DNA from: Gavia stellata
Lineage: Eukaryota; Chordata; Aves; Gaviiformes; Gaviidae
DNA length: 64,000 nt
Reading direction: 5' to 3'
Assembly: GCF_030936135.1 (NCBI RefSeq)
Contig: NC_082611.1
Location: forward strand, 11,299,001 to 11,363,000
Position numbers and translations under genes: made by a program. The notes beneath the pieces are model-generated. The model made no database searches. It was not told where the DNA came from and worked only from the letters and a program-made list of their open reading frames with translations. Each line of letters begins with the position of its first letter. Positions within the stretch are counted from its first letter, which is position 1. Positions 1 to 13,600 of the stretch are shown in pieces.

Positions 1-3000
1 GAAGAAAACAAAAGATTTTTATGGAAGAAGAGATGATGAAAAAAATTATTGTGGGGAAAACTGTTAATTAGCATTGTGAAAAATGCAAGTTGCAGTCAAA
101 TCTTTCAAACCATGGAGAAAGAAAGTTTCTCAGTATTTAAGTTCTTGACACGATATACACTAAATCCTAATTCTGAAGTTTTTAAGAATCAGCATTTTTG
201 TATGGAAAACCTCAGCCCTTCAATGATGAATTCAGGCTTGGACTAGCCTTGTGCAAATTTGTGCAAATCAGAGCCTAAATCTTCCAGAGACTCATCTTTG
301 GGAGCTCTCTTGGAATTCTGTGACTTAAAAGGCAAGATGGCACCGCTTGTAGCATACAGCCTCATCATGTAGTTATTTTTAATACCTTTAAACTTCTTTT
401 TTTTTTTTTTAAACAGCAAAGAGATACAGGTTTGTAAGGAGAGAAAACATTTAATTACTTAAACTAGACTAATGCCTAAGGTGACATTAAGGCTAGTAGT
501 TCAATTGCATGGTTAATCTACCCATGTGTAGCCCTTACCAAGACCTATACGACTTTTCCAACAATTTTGATAATGAAAAGGACACCAATTTTGCACTTTG
601 ACAGACATTACTGTTATACAGTACTGTCCAGTATTTTTCCAGAATAATGTAGAGTGGAACAGATCAGGACAGAGATGTGTATCATTATCATGCTTGTTTC
701 ACATAAAGGAGGTAGCTAATGTTGACATCATCAAATTTAACCATGTCCTTTTTTTAGTGGCTGTAACAGCATTGTGTACACTTATTTCTCTGCCCAATTT
801 TAGCCCTTAAAAGTAAAAGGGCTGTTTGTAAAATACCGATAGAAACTCTTTCCCTAATGGCTATAATTATTTTTAACATATATTTTTTTAGCTACAGTGT
901 GTTTCTAGTGCATGTGAAGGTAACTCCCTGTTGATTTGAGCATTACTTTAATATTATTAATGCTACTTACTAATTACATAATCATATTTTATTGGAAAAT
1001 GTTGAATAGGCTAAACTTTAAAGCCCAATAACACAAGGATACTGGATTTATGTACTTGTCAAGAATTAGGGCTGTTGTTGCTTGTTTAATGACAGTTTCA
1101 AAAAACATATAAAAATGCGACTAATTCAGGATGAGGCAGTAGAATCATAATAATGTAGTACAAGGTAGTATTTAAATTAGGTCTGTGTTTGTTTTATCTT
1201 AAACTTCTACCCTCAGAACCTGTACTAGACCAAGCAAAAGGAATTGCAGTCTGAAATTTTGCATACAAGACTTCAAGAAGTATGTAAGAATAATCTGCAA
1301 TTTATTTTCTTTTAACCTATTTGCTACATGTAGTGCTGAAGAGAGCTGTACCTATAAAGAATTGGATGAAAATCCTGTTTTCCTTTACTTGCGTAGTCAG
1401 TTTTCTTCTGCTGTAGGTAGGTGTGGATATTTCTGTCAAGGTATGGAGAGAAGTTTGTTTTAAAAATAGGAAAGCATGACCTTGAACAACAAAAAATGAC
1501 AAGGGTCACAGAGGCAGGTGCAGTACCTGAGCCTATTTTTAACCGTTTTTGACTGAGTAGATGTTGATGGGAGGAGTCTCTTTAAGTTTCTTAGTTTTTG
1601 CAACCTTACACTTATGTTTTCACATTTATTTTTAAACTCATGTATGAACTTCCTTTTTTTATTGCAATAGTCTAAATATAGCCTTTTTTCTGAGTAATGT
1701 TGTTTTTATGTATTCTATGTTTTGTATTTTGATGTGTGTTACTGCAGTTTTTACCACTATCCTGAATTAGTAGAAGGGTATTTTGGTCAGTTTGTAGTGC
1801 ACTGTTAGTCTTTAAATCAACTAGAGTTGATCATGCTTAATTGGTGCTCTTGTCTGAAAATACGCTTTTTTTGGTTTGTTTTTAAAGACTTAGTTTAGAA
1901 AATGAAGACTGTTAAAGAGGAAAATCTTAAATAGAATTGGTAGAGATTTATTTTTACCTTCCAACTACTTAAAACAGAAACATTGCTAAATAGGACTACA
2001 TTTTCTAGGCTTATTACAAAGAAAAATATATCCTCTGCTTGAAAAAACTCACAACTTAGTCCTTCAGTTTTTAAAAAATGTTAGACTTTGTGAATATTCT
2101 TTTTCTTCTACCTGCAAAATTTCTATGTTAAGCACAGCAATAGGAGAATTCTGAAGACATGCATTGAGCAGAAACCTCGGCCAGCCCTCAGTATAGACAT
2201 TATATGGCCTCATAGCCCTGTTAATGGTGAAGGTGATCTGAACTGCCTATGGAAATTATTGGTTGTAATCACGTGTAGTCATAATTGTTATCAGTACAAA
2301 TTTACAAGTAAAATTAAGACGAAATACAGATTACACTGCACTCAGTCTGTGCAAATTTAAGGTGGTTTGATATCACATGCTTTAGTCTTTTAGAACATCA
2401 GTTAACATAATGATCATCTGTAGGTTTTCTGTATTTATGCATTTTTTTTATATTGTTCAGAGTCTGGTATCTAGTTGCAAACCATTTCTGTGTTACCAAA
2501 TAGATACAAAGATGCCAAAGAGATGTGAATTGAAAAACTAACACGTATTACATTTGGAAGACAAACTTAACCCACATACTTGGTGTTTTCATTTGACAGA
2601 TGTTTTTCAGGTCGCGAAATTATTAATTACATGCATTTGTCCTGAAGTAGTCTCTAACTGTTAATATAAAGAGAAATATTTTATTATGCCTATTCTCACA
2701 GGTATGTGGATAGTGTAAGACTGTAGAAGTAATGAGTTTTGAAACAGGAGAGAAAATCTGCAGGTTTGTGTATATGCAGTGTTACTGTGCATGAGGGGTT
2801 GTACTAAAAGTTGGGATTTAATTGTTTTACTTATTTTACAATTACGTGATTTATTATAAGGCATTTAGATATATAGGCATGTGTCTCTGTTTTTGGCAAT
2901 GCGTGCATGGTAAGAACACTGAATATAATTTAATAAAATTCTAATGTCTGAAGGAGCACGAAGTGGAGTAGTAGGGATTATATGAATTTAACCTTATCTT

Positions 3001-4556
3001 CATAGTGGCATGACTGGCATAGTTGTTTGGAAGTTAAAACCTACTTGGTATGGGGTTTGTTTCTAGAGTCCTTGACTAGCATTGAACATTGTTTGCATCT
3101 TCACCTGAGTTTGCACGCATCGGAGCATTTGACTAACAGAACCAAACCTCATACATCACATGTCTGCACAGTTTGAGTCAGAGTTCAAAATCGGAAGTAG
3201 AACTTCTTGAAAATCCACTGTAATCAGCTAAATAAGCATTGTGAAGTTTAGTTAGCTAGCAGCTGCATTTGCATGTTTTTTCTATTGTTTTCGTTATTCT
3301 GGCATTGTGTATTATAGACTTACTGTGGGGTTTTTCTTCTCCTAGTTCCGTATTTAAGATGAAACAAAGGCAGAATAATTTTGGTAGGATATATTCTGTC
3401 CCCTCCTGCTTGTTTAGGAGCAAACTACTTTGAATGGGATTGTGAAGACAGGAAATTCTGGGATTGGGTTCTTGCAATGTTGGACAGCAAGAGGAATAGA
3501 CTCATATCTTTGATGTCATCTCTGTTTACTAGAGGGCTTATTGTGTGGTGTTTGATTTTCAGTATCTGGAGGAACTTGGTCATGCAGAATTTTGATAACT
3601 GGCTTTCAGTCTATGCATATATTAGTTGTATGTTATTTGAGAGGAAAAGAAGAAGAGAATGACTTTAATTCCAGAGAGGTCACAGAGGCTTTTGAAGGAT
3701 ATTTTGAATTTAAGCTCAGAATAAAGAAATTATAGAGGTCATGTAGGTTAATTAAACAATAAATTTTACACATACTCCTGGGAGTTTATAAAGCATGTTC
3801 CGACAAGCAAAGTATTGTGCTATTTGTTATTGAAATGATTGAGAAGTTAAAGATTGTCTTGCGTAGTTGCTTGTGTAGTAAGAAACTAGATTTTGTAGGT
3901 GTTAATCAGGAAGAACTATGCTGATAGTTAAATTTTAAGGGATTTATTGTAACAATTGCTCTCTGTTCACCTGACTTAAAACTCTTTCTGCAGTAGAGTT
4001 ATTTGACAGGAAGAAGATATTCCTGCTGTCTCTTTCTCATTTTCCATTCTTTTCTTGTGCTGTGATGATATACTACCCTGGTAGTTGTCCCAGTATGAAC
4101 GTTTAAGGGGTTGCAGTGTGAGCTCTATCATACACCTAATCCAACCAACTGGGAAAAAAAAAAAAGTTAAAAAATTTTAAACTAGATCAGTTCCAGGCTT
4201 GCAATATGGCCCCACAAGTGGTTGTGCTAAGAAGCTAGGGGCAGGTGGTGCTGATTGTGCACAATTCTAGTATATTTGGTATTGCTGCAATATGTCTTAT
4301 ATCATGAAACCAAAATCTTACTAAAATAAGACTCTACGTAATATTTCAAACAGTATTCCTGCATGTTAGAGAAAGGCTGCTTGAAACCTCAAAACACAGA
4401 GTTATACTGCATCATTTTACTTAGAGAAAATACATTAATGAATTTAATGGAATAATTGGCATGGGAAGAAAGTTTTCAGGGCCCTGGTGTTGGCCCGAAT
4501 GTATTTTTCTTAAAAAGATATTTATTTTAAAATGATATAATTTTGTTGAATTTCAG
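1..4556 (+). other. SNX29: Upstream SNX29 intron, 3' part
   Basis: There are no convincing coding exons here. It ends in TTTCAG immediately before the first recognised exon. The sequence is AT-rich with short homopolymers, for example a 14-T run at 397-410. No CpG-rich promoter and no first exon are visible, so the transcription start must lie before base 1. I recognise no mobile element in this stretch; short open frames are unrelated to known proteins. Confidence 0.7.
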
Positions 4557-4621
4557 GTTCACAGAACAATGACACTAAAAGACAGTTTCTACTAGAACGG
4601 CTACTGGATGCAGTTAAACAG
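4557..4621 (+). CDS. SNX29: SNX29 exon 2 (first in window), N-terminal segment
   Basis: The 65-bp exon is preceded by TTTCAG and followed by the donor GTGAGA. It enters in phase 1 (two bases complete a serine codon) and ends on a codon boundary. It reads [20 protein letters not shown] then Q, matching the N-terminus of SNX29, which begins a few residues earlier. The stretch is a predicted amphipathic helix ([11 protein letters not shown]) leading into the RUN domain. Calling it exon 2 is an inference: the missing start codon and about 3 residues must be on an upstream exon. Confidence 0.93.
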
Positions 4622-7600
4622 GTGAGAAATCCGATACATATTTCTACAGTATACTTACTCTGAGTTGTCAGTACTAGCAGGAACTGTCTTTGCCCTTTTT
4701 TCTTCTCTTTACCAGACGAAGAACAAATCTTGTCTTTCACACAGTACTACTGAGTTTTTGTGTCTACTAGCAAACAACAATTATGCAGTATTTGTTTAAA
4801 ATTCTTGTTCTTGACAGATTATATTTGTAACATTTATATATATTATAAATATATATAACAAATATATATTTGTAATACTTATATGACTGAACTAAATTGT
4901 AGTGTACTGCAAAGGCTAAATTGTTTAATATTTTACAGTAGCAGCTTTTTTCCTTTACACTAGGATTTTAGTGAATGGTTAAAATACAGGTAAAGATGGG
5001 ATTTATTTATGTATGTGCGTGTTTTGCATCAACATGAAGTTCAGCAAGTAGAATTTCATAGACTGGATTCAATTTAGGAGAGCTTGGGAGGCAAAAGAAT
5101 GCCTCAAAAGTAAGCCAATGATATATTTTGTAAAGCATGATTCTTCCGTAATTGTAGCACTGAGCTGAATAGGAGCAGTGTTGGGTTTTGTGGGTGTGCA
5201 TTTAAAACTCAAAAGTAGTAATTTTTACTCAATTTTAAATTTATTGAAGGACCTGCATGTGTGGTGTTCTGGCTAGCAAGAATATATTTGAACTGCAGGA
5301 GTAGCCCGTTAGTGGAACATGATGCTGTAAAACACTTTTTGGTTGCAGGCTGTATTTGCCAATGCTTTATTTTGTACTGCTTTCTTTCTTGTTATGACTT
5401 TGTTTCTTACATGGAAGTGTTTCAGAGTATTGAGTTTGTTAGTGTAACAAATTTTTTAAAAAATCTGTTTATTGCAGTGTCAAATACGGTTTGGAGGAAG
5501 AAAAGAAATTGCTTCAGACTCTGACAGCAGGTAAATAATTTAAGAAACTTTTAACATGCTTAGATTATGTATCATAATGACATAAAACATATGGTACAAA
5601 ATACTTGACACGCTCAAAAAAACCGCAGTTCCTTTTTTTTTATACAAAGACTGACATGGGACTTTGAATTTTTCATCTTGTTACAAATTTGACAGTTTAA
5701 CAGAGTGTTCTTCTCTATGAAGTTACAAGTGTTTAAGTGGCTGCAGAGTTCATGACAAAGCACTGAATTCTGAGATCTGAACATGAGATTGGGAGAACTT
5801 ACGTTCCTTAAAACCTCTTTAAAATGAATGCATATATTACCAATACACCTGTGTTTTGTGAAACTGGACACTTAAGTGTCAAGTGTGTTTAACACATAGT
5901 CATTAAGAAAACTTTCACTTTTATTTTTTCTTATTCCTGAAATGTTTTAAACTTGTTTTTCTTCTTTTTCTGTATGAGAAGTTGTTCCTTTTTATTAATG
6001 TAAGTCAAAAAATGTCATTTAATTCCTATTAGTTGCATTTATTGCTGGATGTGGCATATTGGTTTCTAAGGCTTTTAAGAAGATGACTGGCAGACAGAAA
6101 TTGCAGTGCTTTTTGTATCCTACTGAATCTCTCTCAAAATCTGTCCTATTGAAGAATTGTTGAAGTTTGACTCTGCCTTTAGGGAAGAAGTTAATTATCT
6201 GTTGACTATAAATGATGCATAAAATTCTCTCCAATCCCCTCCCAGTTCAGTATTTAAGAACATGTCTAAGGGTGTGGTTTCATAACTTCTGGAAAGCCAA
6301 CATAACAATTCATTGCTACTGAAGGAGTGGGGAGGGTTCATGTATCTCCTCAAGGTTCTTGACTTCAGTACAGCTCCCTTCCACCACCTTTTTAAGCGAT
6401 GCCTGATGATCATCCAGTCCCCTCTGAATTAATTTAATAAAAGAAGAAATAATGCAAAAGGATAACTTTCTGCCATTTTAGTGAGTTAAATCAGTAAAAC
6501 ATCTGGTGAATGCTAGAGTTGCTGCAAGGAGGGGAAGATCACACAGCTAGAAGCAATGGGAAATGCAGAAGAGGAGGAAAAACAACAAGGGATGAGAGGG
6601 CAAACCCATCTCGTTTCAGGAGCAGCTTGTAACGCAGCTCCTGTGCATTACCTGTGCGTGAAACTCCAGGCTAATGCTACTCCATGGCAGCCTAAGCCTG
6701 TCTGAGTTTTGGCTACTATTGTTATCCGGTCCTGCCCTTGACTGTTTCAGCCTATGGTGTTTTCGGGAAACAGAGAAATAGTGTTCTTTTGGGCTAGCAT
6801 CGTGGAAATAGTTCAGTACCGGGTCTGTTCATCACAGGGTTTGTTGGACAGAAGCTGGTGTGAGGGAGGAAGCAAGAAGGTGCAGGTGGGATAAAGGGAT
6901 GGTGGAGCTGAAGCACCTAGCAGTTGGACTGGCTGTGCAGCTATAGCTATTGGCACAGAAGCATCAACTAGAGATAGTTATTTAATCTTTACTGTTTAGT
7001 TTATGCAAGACAATATATTGATGATGATTGTCTTTGTAGTGGTAGTGTAAACTTGGCTAGAAGGAAGTACCTTGTATGTAGAGCAAATTCTCCGGATCTA
7101 AAACTTCTGCTTTGTTGCTCAGTTTGCTTGCGCAACTGCTTTGCTGCAGTTGTTTAATAATTTGAATGATGACCTTTAGTATTTGTCTTCTGATAAACAG
7201 TGAGAGTTAGGATTCCAAAGATACAATGCTGGCCAAATTTTACTTCTGAATTATAAGGAGAATATTTATCAGACATGCTGAATAATGGGTTATAGCTAGG
7301 CAGTTCCAGGATTTAAAAGGAAGTGGAAATTACTTTAATAGATTTTTTTTTTTCTAAATTCCATAGTGTTTGAGGTTGTTACTATGCTAAATATTATGAG
7401 ATAATTTTGAAAATGGGAATAGTCTGAGAATTTAGATCAAAATCTAGTAAAATTGATGATTCTCTAAGTTTTGTTCTCCCAGTGCTCTTATTTGTCTTTA
7501 AGATTATAATTGTTCAGAGTTCTGCTATGTCTATGTACACTAGACTTCTCCATGTTTTTCTGTATTTGTTTATTTAATGTACCCTCGTGATGCTATCTAG

Positions 7601-10600
7601 TAAATACACTACTTAGATTGGGCGTTGTAGAATACCTGATTTTTAAAAAAATTTATTTTGTTTTACCAGTGGCTAGATTTTCCTGTAAAATGCTGCACAG
7701 TTTTCTTGTTTTGATTCTCAGTGCACATGGATTTTTAATAATATGAGCTTTTTCGCAGAACCTAGTTTCTGTTCCGCTTTTTCTGAATTGAAAAAGTCAA
7801 GTAGATTTTTTTTTTTTTTTTTTTCCTGGGGGTTCATGTATCTGCTGGAATTTCCATTTTTAACAGCAGCAGTCTTCTTAGCAAAAATTAATCACAACTG
7901 CTCCACAATCATCTTGAGTATTGTTTGAATTATATTCTGCTTTATTAATAAAGTTTTCCTAACAAAGTAAAGTTTTCCTAACATAGATGTACTGGAAAGC
8001 ATTACCTGTTAAAAGCTCTTCTGTCCAGGGCAATAATGGTAAATATACCTCTTTTTCTGTCAGTGCTCCTCCTGAGATCTTGCCCTTTTTTGTGACCCTG
8101 AATAGAACTCTCTGCTTCTGGAATGCCGCAGCAGAGTCCTGAGCCACTTTGTCAACTGTTTATATTTATTTGCTTGAATTAGTTAAAATATCTGTCCTTC
8201 CTTTTAGTAATCAGCTTTGGCAGCCAGGTGACAACTTTCTCAAAGTTTAAGTATTGTTTATTTAATGGCAAAAATAAAACTTAGAGAAAATAAGATTTCA
8301 AACAAACAGATTGCATTCATGTCTGTTATACCTTAAGCCTTACTGTTCCCCGTAGGTGTACTATTCCTTTCTTTGGCAGGCTGAATTTTAAAACTTTGCT
8401 GGTTTTACAGTGTTTCTACCTGTGTGAAAATTGATTTATTAACTGGGTTATGTTTAAAAAAAATCAGGAAATTTATAAATAATATTGTAGAGAACAACAT
8501 CAAAAACTGAAGATTCAACACATCTCCAGAAAAATCTTTCTTATTTTCCCATGTCTAGGATTTCTGAAGGACATTCAAATGTATGTTTAATTGTTTTCCT
8601 AGGCTTGAGTTATAGTGGGCTAACGTAAATTAACCAAATGTCTGTTAATTGTGTAGGAAGTTATAGCATATTTTCAGAAAATCATTCATTGCCTGTGTAA
8701 TACAAAGTATATTTATGAAAATGTAATTGCATTACATGAAAAGTAGGTAATCTGAAGCTGAAATAACATGACTAACAACCACTGTAGCAGGTGAGGATGA
8801 TTTCTCAAATTGATTACCAATTCTTCTGAATGTAATTTGTGCCCCAGCTTTGGATATTCATGATGAGATTGTGGGTATAAGTAGATTATACTGTTTGCAA
8901 ATAATGAGATTAGTGCATACAAGGGGCCTTTGACTACATATAAGTTAATGGTTCACCTTTACATTCTCTATTCAGAGATTTGGAATAAACCTGCTCCACA
9001 GAAACATAGTTGACTGTTAGTTTCACATGATTTCTTTGAAATTTCTGTTGCAGAGTCACTTGTTTGTGTGCTCAGTTTGAAGCTGTGTTACAGCATGGTC
9101 TGAGGAGGAGCCGAGGATTAGCATTAACAGCAGCAGCGATCAAACAGGCAGCAGGTTTCTCCAGTAAAACTGAAACAGGTAATTTGTTAATCATAACTAT
9201 TCTATTTTAAACAGTTGATAAGTGCAAGCAAGTGATATAATTTCTAATGGAAGTTTTAAGCAATGCACAAAAATGCAGGCTGTTGGTAGCATACTTGGAC
9301 TCTCATTAAGCAGTGAAAATGGTTATTGCTTTCTTAATCTAGCTTAACTTTCATACTAAGTTCTCTAGGAATTTTGGTGTTTGGAAATCTGCACTTCCTA
9401 CAGTTCCATAATGAATTGTATCATTGGCAGATTTCTTTTGAATTCTAGTAGGGATAAACATTTTGTAATTGGGCTGTTAAGTTTTTACTACATTTTCATT
9501 CTAAACCTTGTCTTAACTCTGTTCTTTAATTGCCATATTGTATAGCATCAGATATGTTTAACTTCTAAGTATTGATGTAATTTTAAAAACAAAACTTATG
9601 TTACTTATATTGGTTAGGTTGGTTTTTATTATTTTCTCCACATTTGAAGAAAAGATTCCTTTATTTTTGTTGCCTTCTCTTCACCTTGAAGTTTCCCTTG
9701 ATTTTTTTATTAAAAGTATATGAAGGTGGTAATCTTCATATTTTTTCTTGTGAAGTTTGATGTACAGTATCTTTTTCTCTTGAACAGGGTACACATAATA
9801 TAAATATATATATATCTTTTTGGCTTTTGAAACTCTGTCAAGTAACATGTAACACATAGTGGGGTTTTGTTTTGTTTTGGTTTTGGTTTTTTTTGGTTTT
9901 TGTTAAATATATTCAGTGGTACTAGAATTGTTAATACATTTTGATCTCCAGCCATAACTTCCAGTTACACCAGACAACTGCATATAATGAATATTACATT
10001 AACCCAAAATGTGTAGTTTGATATAACCCTGTTTTTAAATTGCTGTAAGAACGGACTTGTTTCCTGTGGATAATAGGGTGAAACGCTGGGTCTTGTGTGC
10101 TGACTTTCCTGCTAATGGGTTAGAGCTTCCATACTTAGCTTTTTTGGGGAGCTAAAATAGTTATGCTTTTACAGAAGTTGGTGAGTTTCCCATGTTTGCC
10201 TCTTTTGCTTAGTAATGGGCAAGACGCACCGCTTTGCGGACTCTAAATGAACAAGTAAGAAAAATTCAGCTGTTTACACAATCTTTACAGATTTTTCAGC
10301 TCTTCTGTATGCTTTTTTTCCTCACTTGTGTGTGTTTGTAATTGGGGATTAGATACTCTGTCGTCTCTTTCAGCCTCTGGGTAGTTTCCATCTCTTTAAT
10401 GGGTAGTGATTTGGTTATCTGCTTTTTATCCCCTCAGCTTGCAATTGAGAGTCTTACGCTTTGGTGCAGAGAATATTCTCCCCTGTTACGCTCTCTCTAA
10501 TTTATGCAAGTTCTGTCTCTTTAAGTGTGAAGACATTACATATAATTCTTCTGATTTTTCTCATCTGTTAGTAATGTCAAGGGTGTATGAATTTTTTGGT

Positions 10601-13600
10601 CCTGTCTTGTAGTGGTCAGATGTACAAAGGTGAATCTCTGATACTTGGGATCTTAGTAACAATTTAGCTATATGTTTGTGTGTATGTCTGTCTTATTTGG
10701 GGGCTTGTGAGTGAGATGATGTGGAGGAAGAGGAGAAAGTTGGGAAAGTTATCGATGGTTGGGGAATGGAAGAAGGAAGAAAACATCCTTAAGAAACTTA
10801 AGCAATGTATGGAAGTTCAAGAACCAAAATGTGGCTGGTTTTCAGCAAATTGAATGCTGTACAGTGACTAAGAAAAAAAGCTTTTTTTTTAATGAAAATT
10901 ACTGGGTTCCACTGCATTTATTTTTGCGAATTACAGTGTTGTTTTTTTTTTTCTGAAAGCAGTTGCAAATTACTTATGTATTTTTATCACTTTCAGGCAA
11001 ATGAGTCTGATACGATTTATATTCTGTTCTAACATAATCACAGGTGTCAACTGATATAGTGGAATACTGCTGTTTAGGCTATACATTCAGGCTTTGACAA
11101 CTGAAAAATAAAATTGTTCAGCAGTGTTTTTTATTTGAAATTTACAGATACTTCATGACAAACTGTACTTTCAAATGGCTGTAAGCAAAGTAGCATCATT
11201 TTGCATCCAAGAGCTTCAGTGTATTACTTTTTATTTAAAACTTTTCTTTTCATTTAAGAAAAACAAACTCCAGTAGTAGTTCTTTGGAACTATGACTTAA
11301 AAATCCTATTTAAAATATTTTCATTTTTAAAATACATATTCAAGTAAGCAAATTCCTAACATCAGTGTGATTTGTATCAGTTGATGGCATGGTCATTATA
11401 GGCATATGCAGCTCCTTTAATCTTACACTAAGCAATCTAAACAAAACCAGCAAACTATAAAACTGTATTCTTTCTTTAGTTGGTAACAATATGAGGGTCT
11501 CTTCATTTAACTCCAGTTATGGTTATGTGAGAATACTGTAGCTGATGCAGTATTCACTAAAAATTATTAGGACAATATTGTTGACAGATTCTAAATAGAT
11601 CAACTCTTCCATTGCCTCTGCCTACTCTTTCTAGTGTTTTATTAGAGGTTCCAGACTTGTTGAAACCTTTCTGTCAGTAATAGCAGTAATAGTTCATAGC
11701 AGTGTTTTTTCTGCACTCAGATCAGAGGATAATAGACTAATTCAAGTTGGAAGGGTCCTCAAGAGGTCTGCAGTCCTACAAAGATCATCTGTGAGGTTAA
11801 ACGAGGTTGCTTGGGGCTTTATCCATTTGGGACTTGAAAACCTCCACATACTGCACAGTCTCTTTGGTCAACCATGTTCCAACACTTGACTGTCCTCATG
11901 GTGAAAGTGTTTTTCCTTATATCCTGTCTGAGCCTCTCTTGTTTTAACTTATGCCTGTTGTCTGCTGTCCTCATGCTATGTACTGATGTGAAGACCCTAA
12001 ATCAGTCTTCTTGATGACTTCCTCGTAGGTACCAGAGGGCTGCTATTAGGTGTCAGCCCTCCCACTGAGCCTTCTCTTCTCCAGGCTGAAGCAAAATTTT
12101 GTCTTTGTTCCTTTTTTTTTTAGTAGTTCTGGTGCTGCATATTGCTATAGATTAATGTATATGCTTGGATGCTGTAACTATAGGATAGTATTATCTGTTT
12201 ACAGATAGGTAAACCATGGCAGAAATACAGATGTGGCTTGTTCACAGCCCCATGGCATGTCAGTACCAAAAAATGGGAATGTATTTTGAAATTGTCACTA
12301 AGGCACAATATGTTTATAGTTTTACTAGCTTGCATACCATACCTTGCTTATGAATAGTAGGACATTGTAGAGTAATGCTGAGGGCTAATACGGTAAGACT
12401 GCAGAAGAGGAGGCTGAGGGGAGACCTTATCGCTCTCTACAGCTACCTGAAATGGGGTTGCAGAGAGGTGGGTGTTGGTCTCTTCTCCCAAGTGACTAGC
12501 GACAGGACAAGAGGAAATGGCCTCAAGTTGCACCAGGGGAGGTGGTGGAAATTAGGAATAGGTGGATATTAGGAAAAATTTCTTTACTGAGGGAGTGGTG
12601 AAACACTGGAACAGGCTGCCCAGGGAAGTGGTGGAGTCACCATCACTAGAAGTGTTCAAGGAACATGTGGACGTGGCACTGTGGGACATGGTTTAATGGG
12701 CATGGTGGTGTTGATGGTTGGACTTGATGATCTTACAGGTCTTTTCCAACCTTAGTGATTCTGTGATTCTGTGAGTCACCATCACTGAAGGTGTTCAAGG
12801 AACGTGTGGACGTGGCATTGTGGAACATGGTTTAGTGGGCATGGTGGTGTTGGGTTGATGGTTGGACTTGATGATCTTACAGGTCTTTTCCAACCTTAAT
12901 GATTCTGTGAAGATTATTAGTTGCTGTGGTTAGAAATGAGTGATAGACTAAGGCTTCTGGAATATAAACTTAATTTAATGATTCAATTAAAAGTGAAAAA
13001 GCTAATATTTCCAACTATAGCAAAGAATATTCTACTGTGAGACACTCGTGACAGATATGAAACTGTTCTTTAATTACTTGACAGAACAGACACTGAAATG
13101 CACAATGGCTGCACTTGGTTTTTTTGGCATAAGAAGGCACTGAACCTGGCTTCAGACTGATCTTTCTGCTCTCAGCTTGAGACATGATGACTGTTTGGTG
13201 CTGATTAAGGATTGGTGGTATTGCAGTTACTGGAACTGTGATATTATTAAAATTAAATGAACTGTTTTCACAAAGTGATTAATATATCACTGAATTGCAT
13301 AACATCAGTGTCTTCTCTGCCTACAGTACAATTGTACAAATTGTATTTTACTGAAATTAAAACAAGTATTGGATTATTTGCTATAGAAAAATAATATCAA
13401 CAGTTAGGACTCAGATTTTTATTTAACGCTACTATCAAAGAAGATACCTTAGTCATTTGAAAATGCCACTTACATTACTGTTTTTATAAAGTATGTCGTG
13501 GAGGAACTTAGAGTATGGAGTGCTCTTACTTTATTTCCATTGGATAGATTTTGATTAAAAAATGATGATAATCCAAATTTTGAAGCTTTTCAAAATTCAT

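Larger units (their letters stand above)
5531..9053 (+). other. SNX29: SNX29 intron (3523 bp)
   Basis: GT-AG intron. It holds a 19-T run at 7806-7824 and a 15-bp near-adjacent direct repeat at 7950-7983. A somewhat more GC-rich stretch at about 6530-6960 is not recognisable as coding or as a known repeat. No CR1 is seen. Confidence 0.75.

Noticed and set aside
6530..6960. Relatively GC-rich intron stretch as a possible promoter or CpG island
   Set aside because: CpG dinucleotides remain scarce and there is no associated exon or open frame of note.
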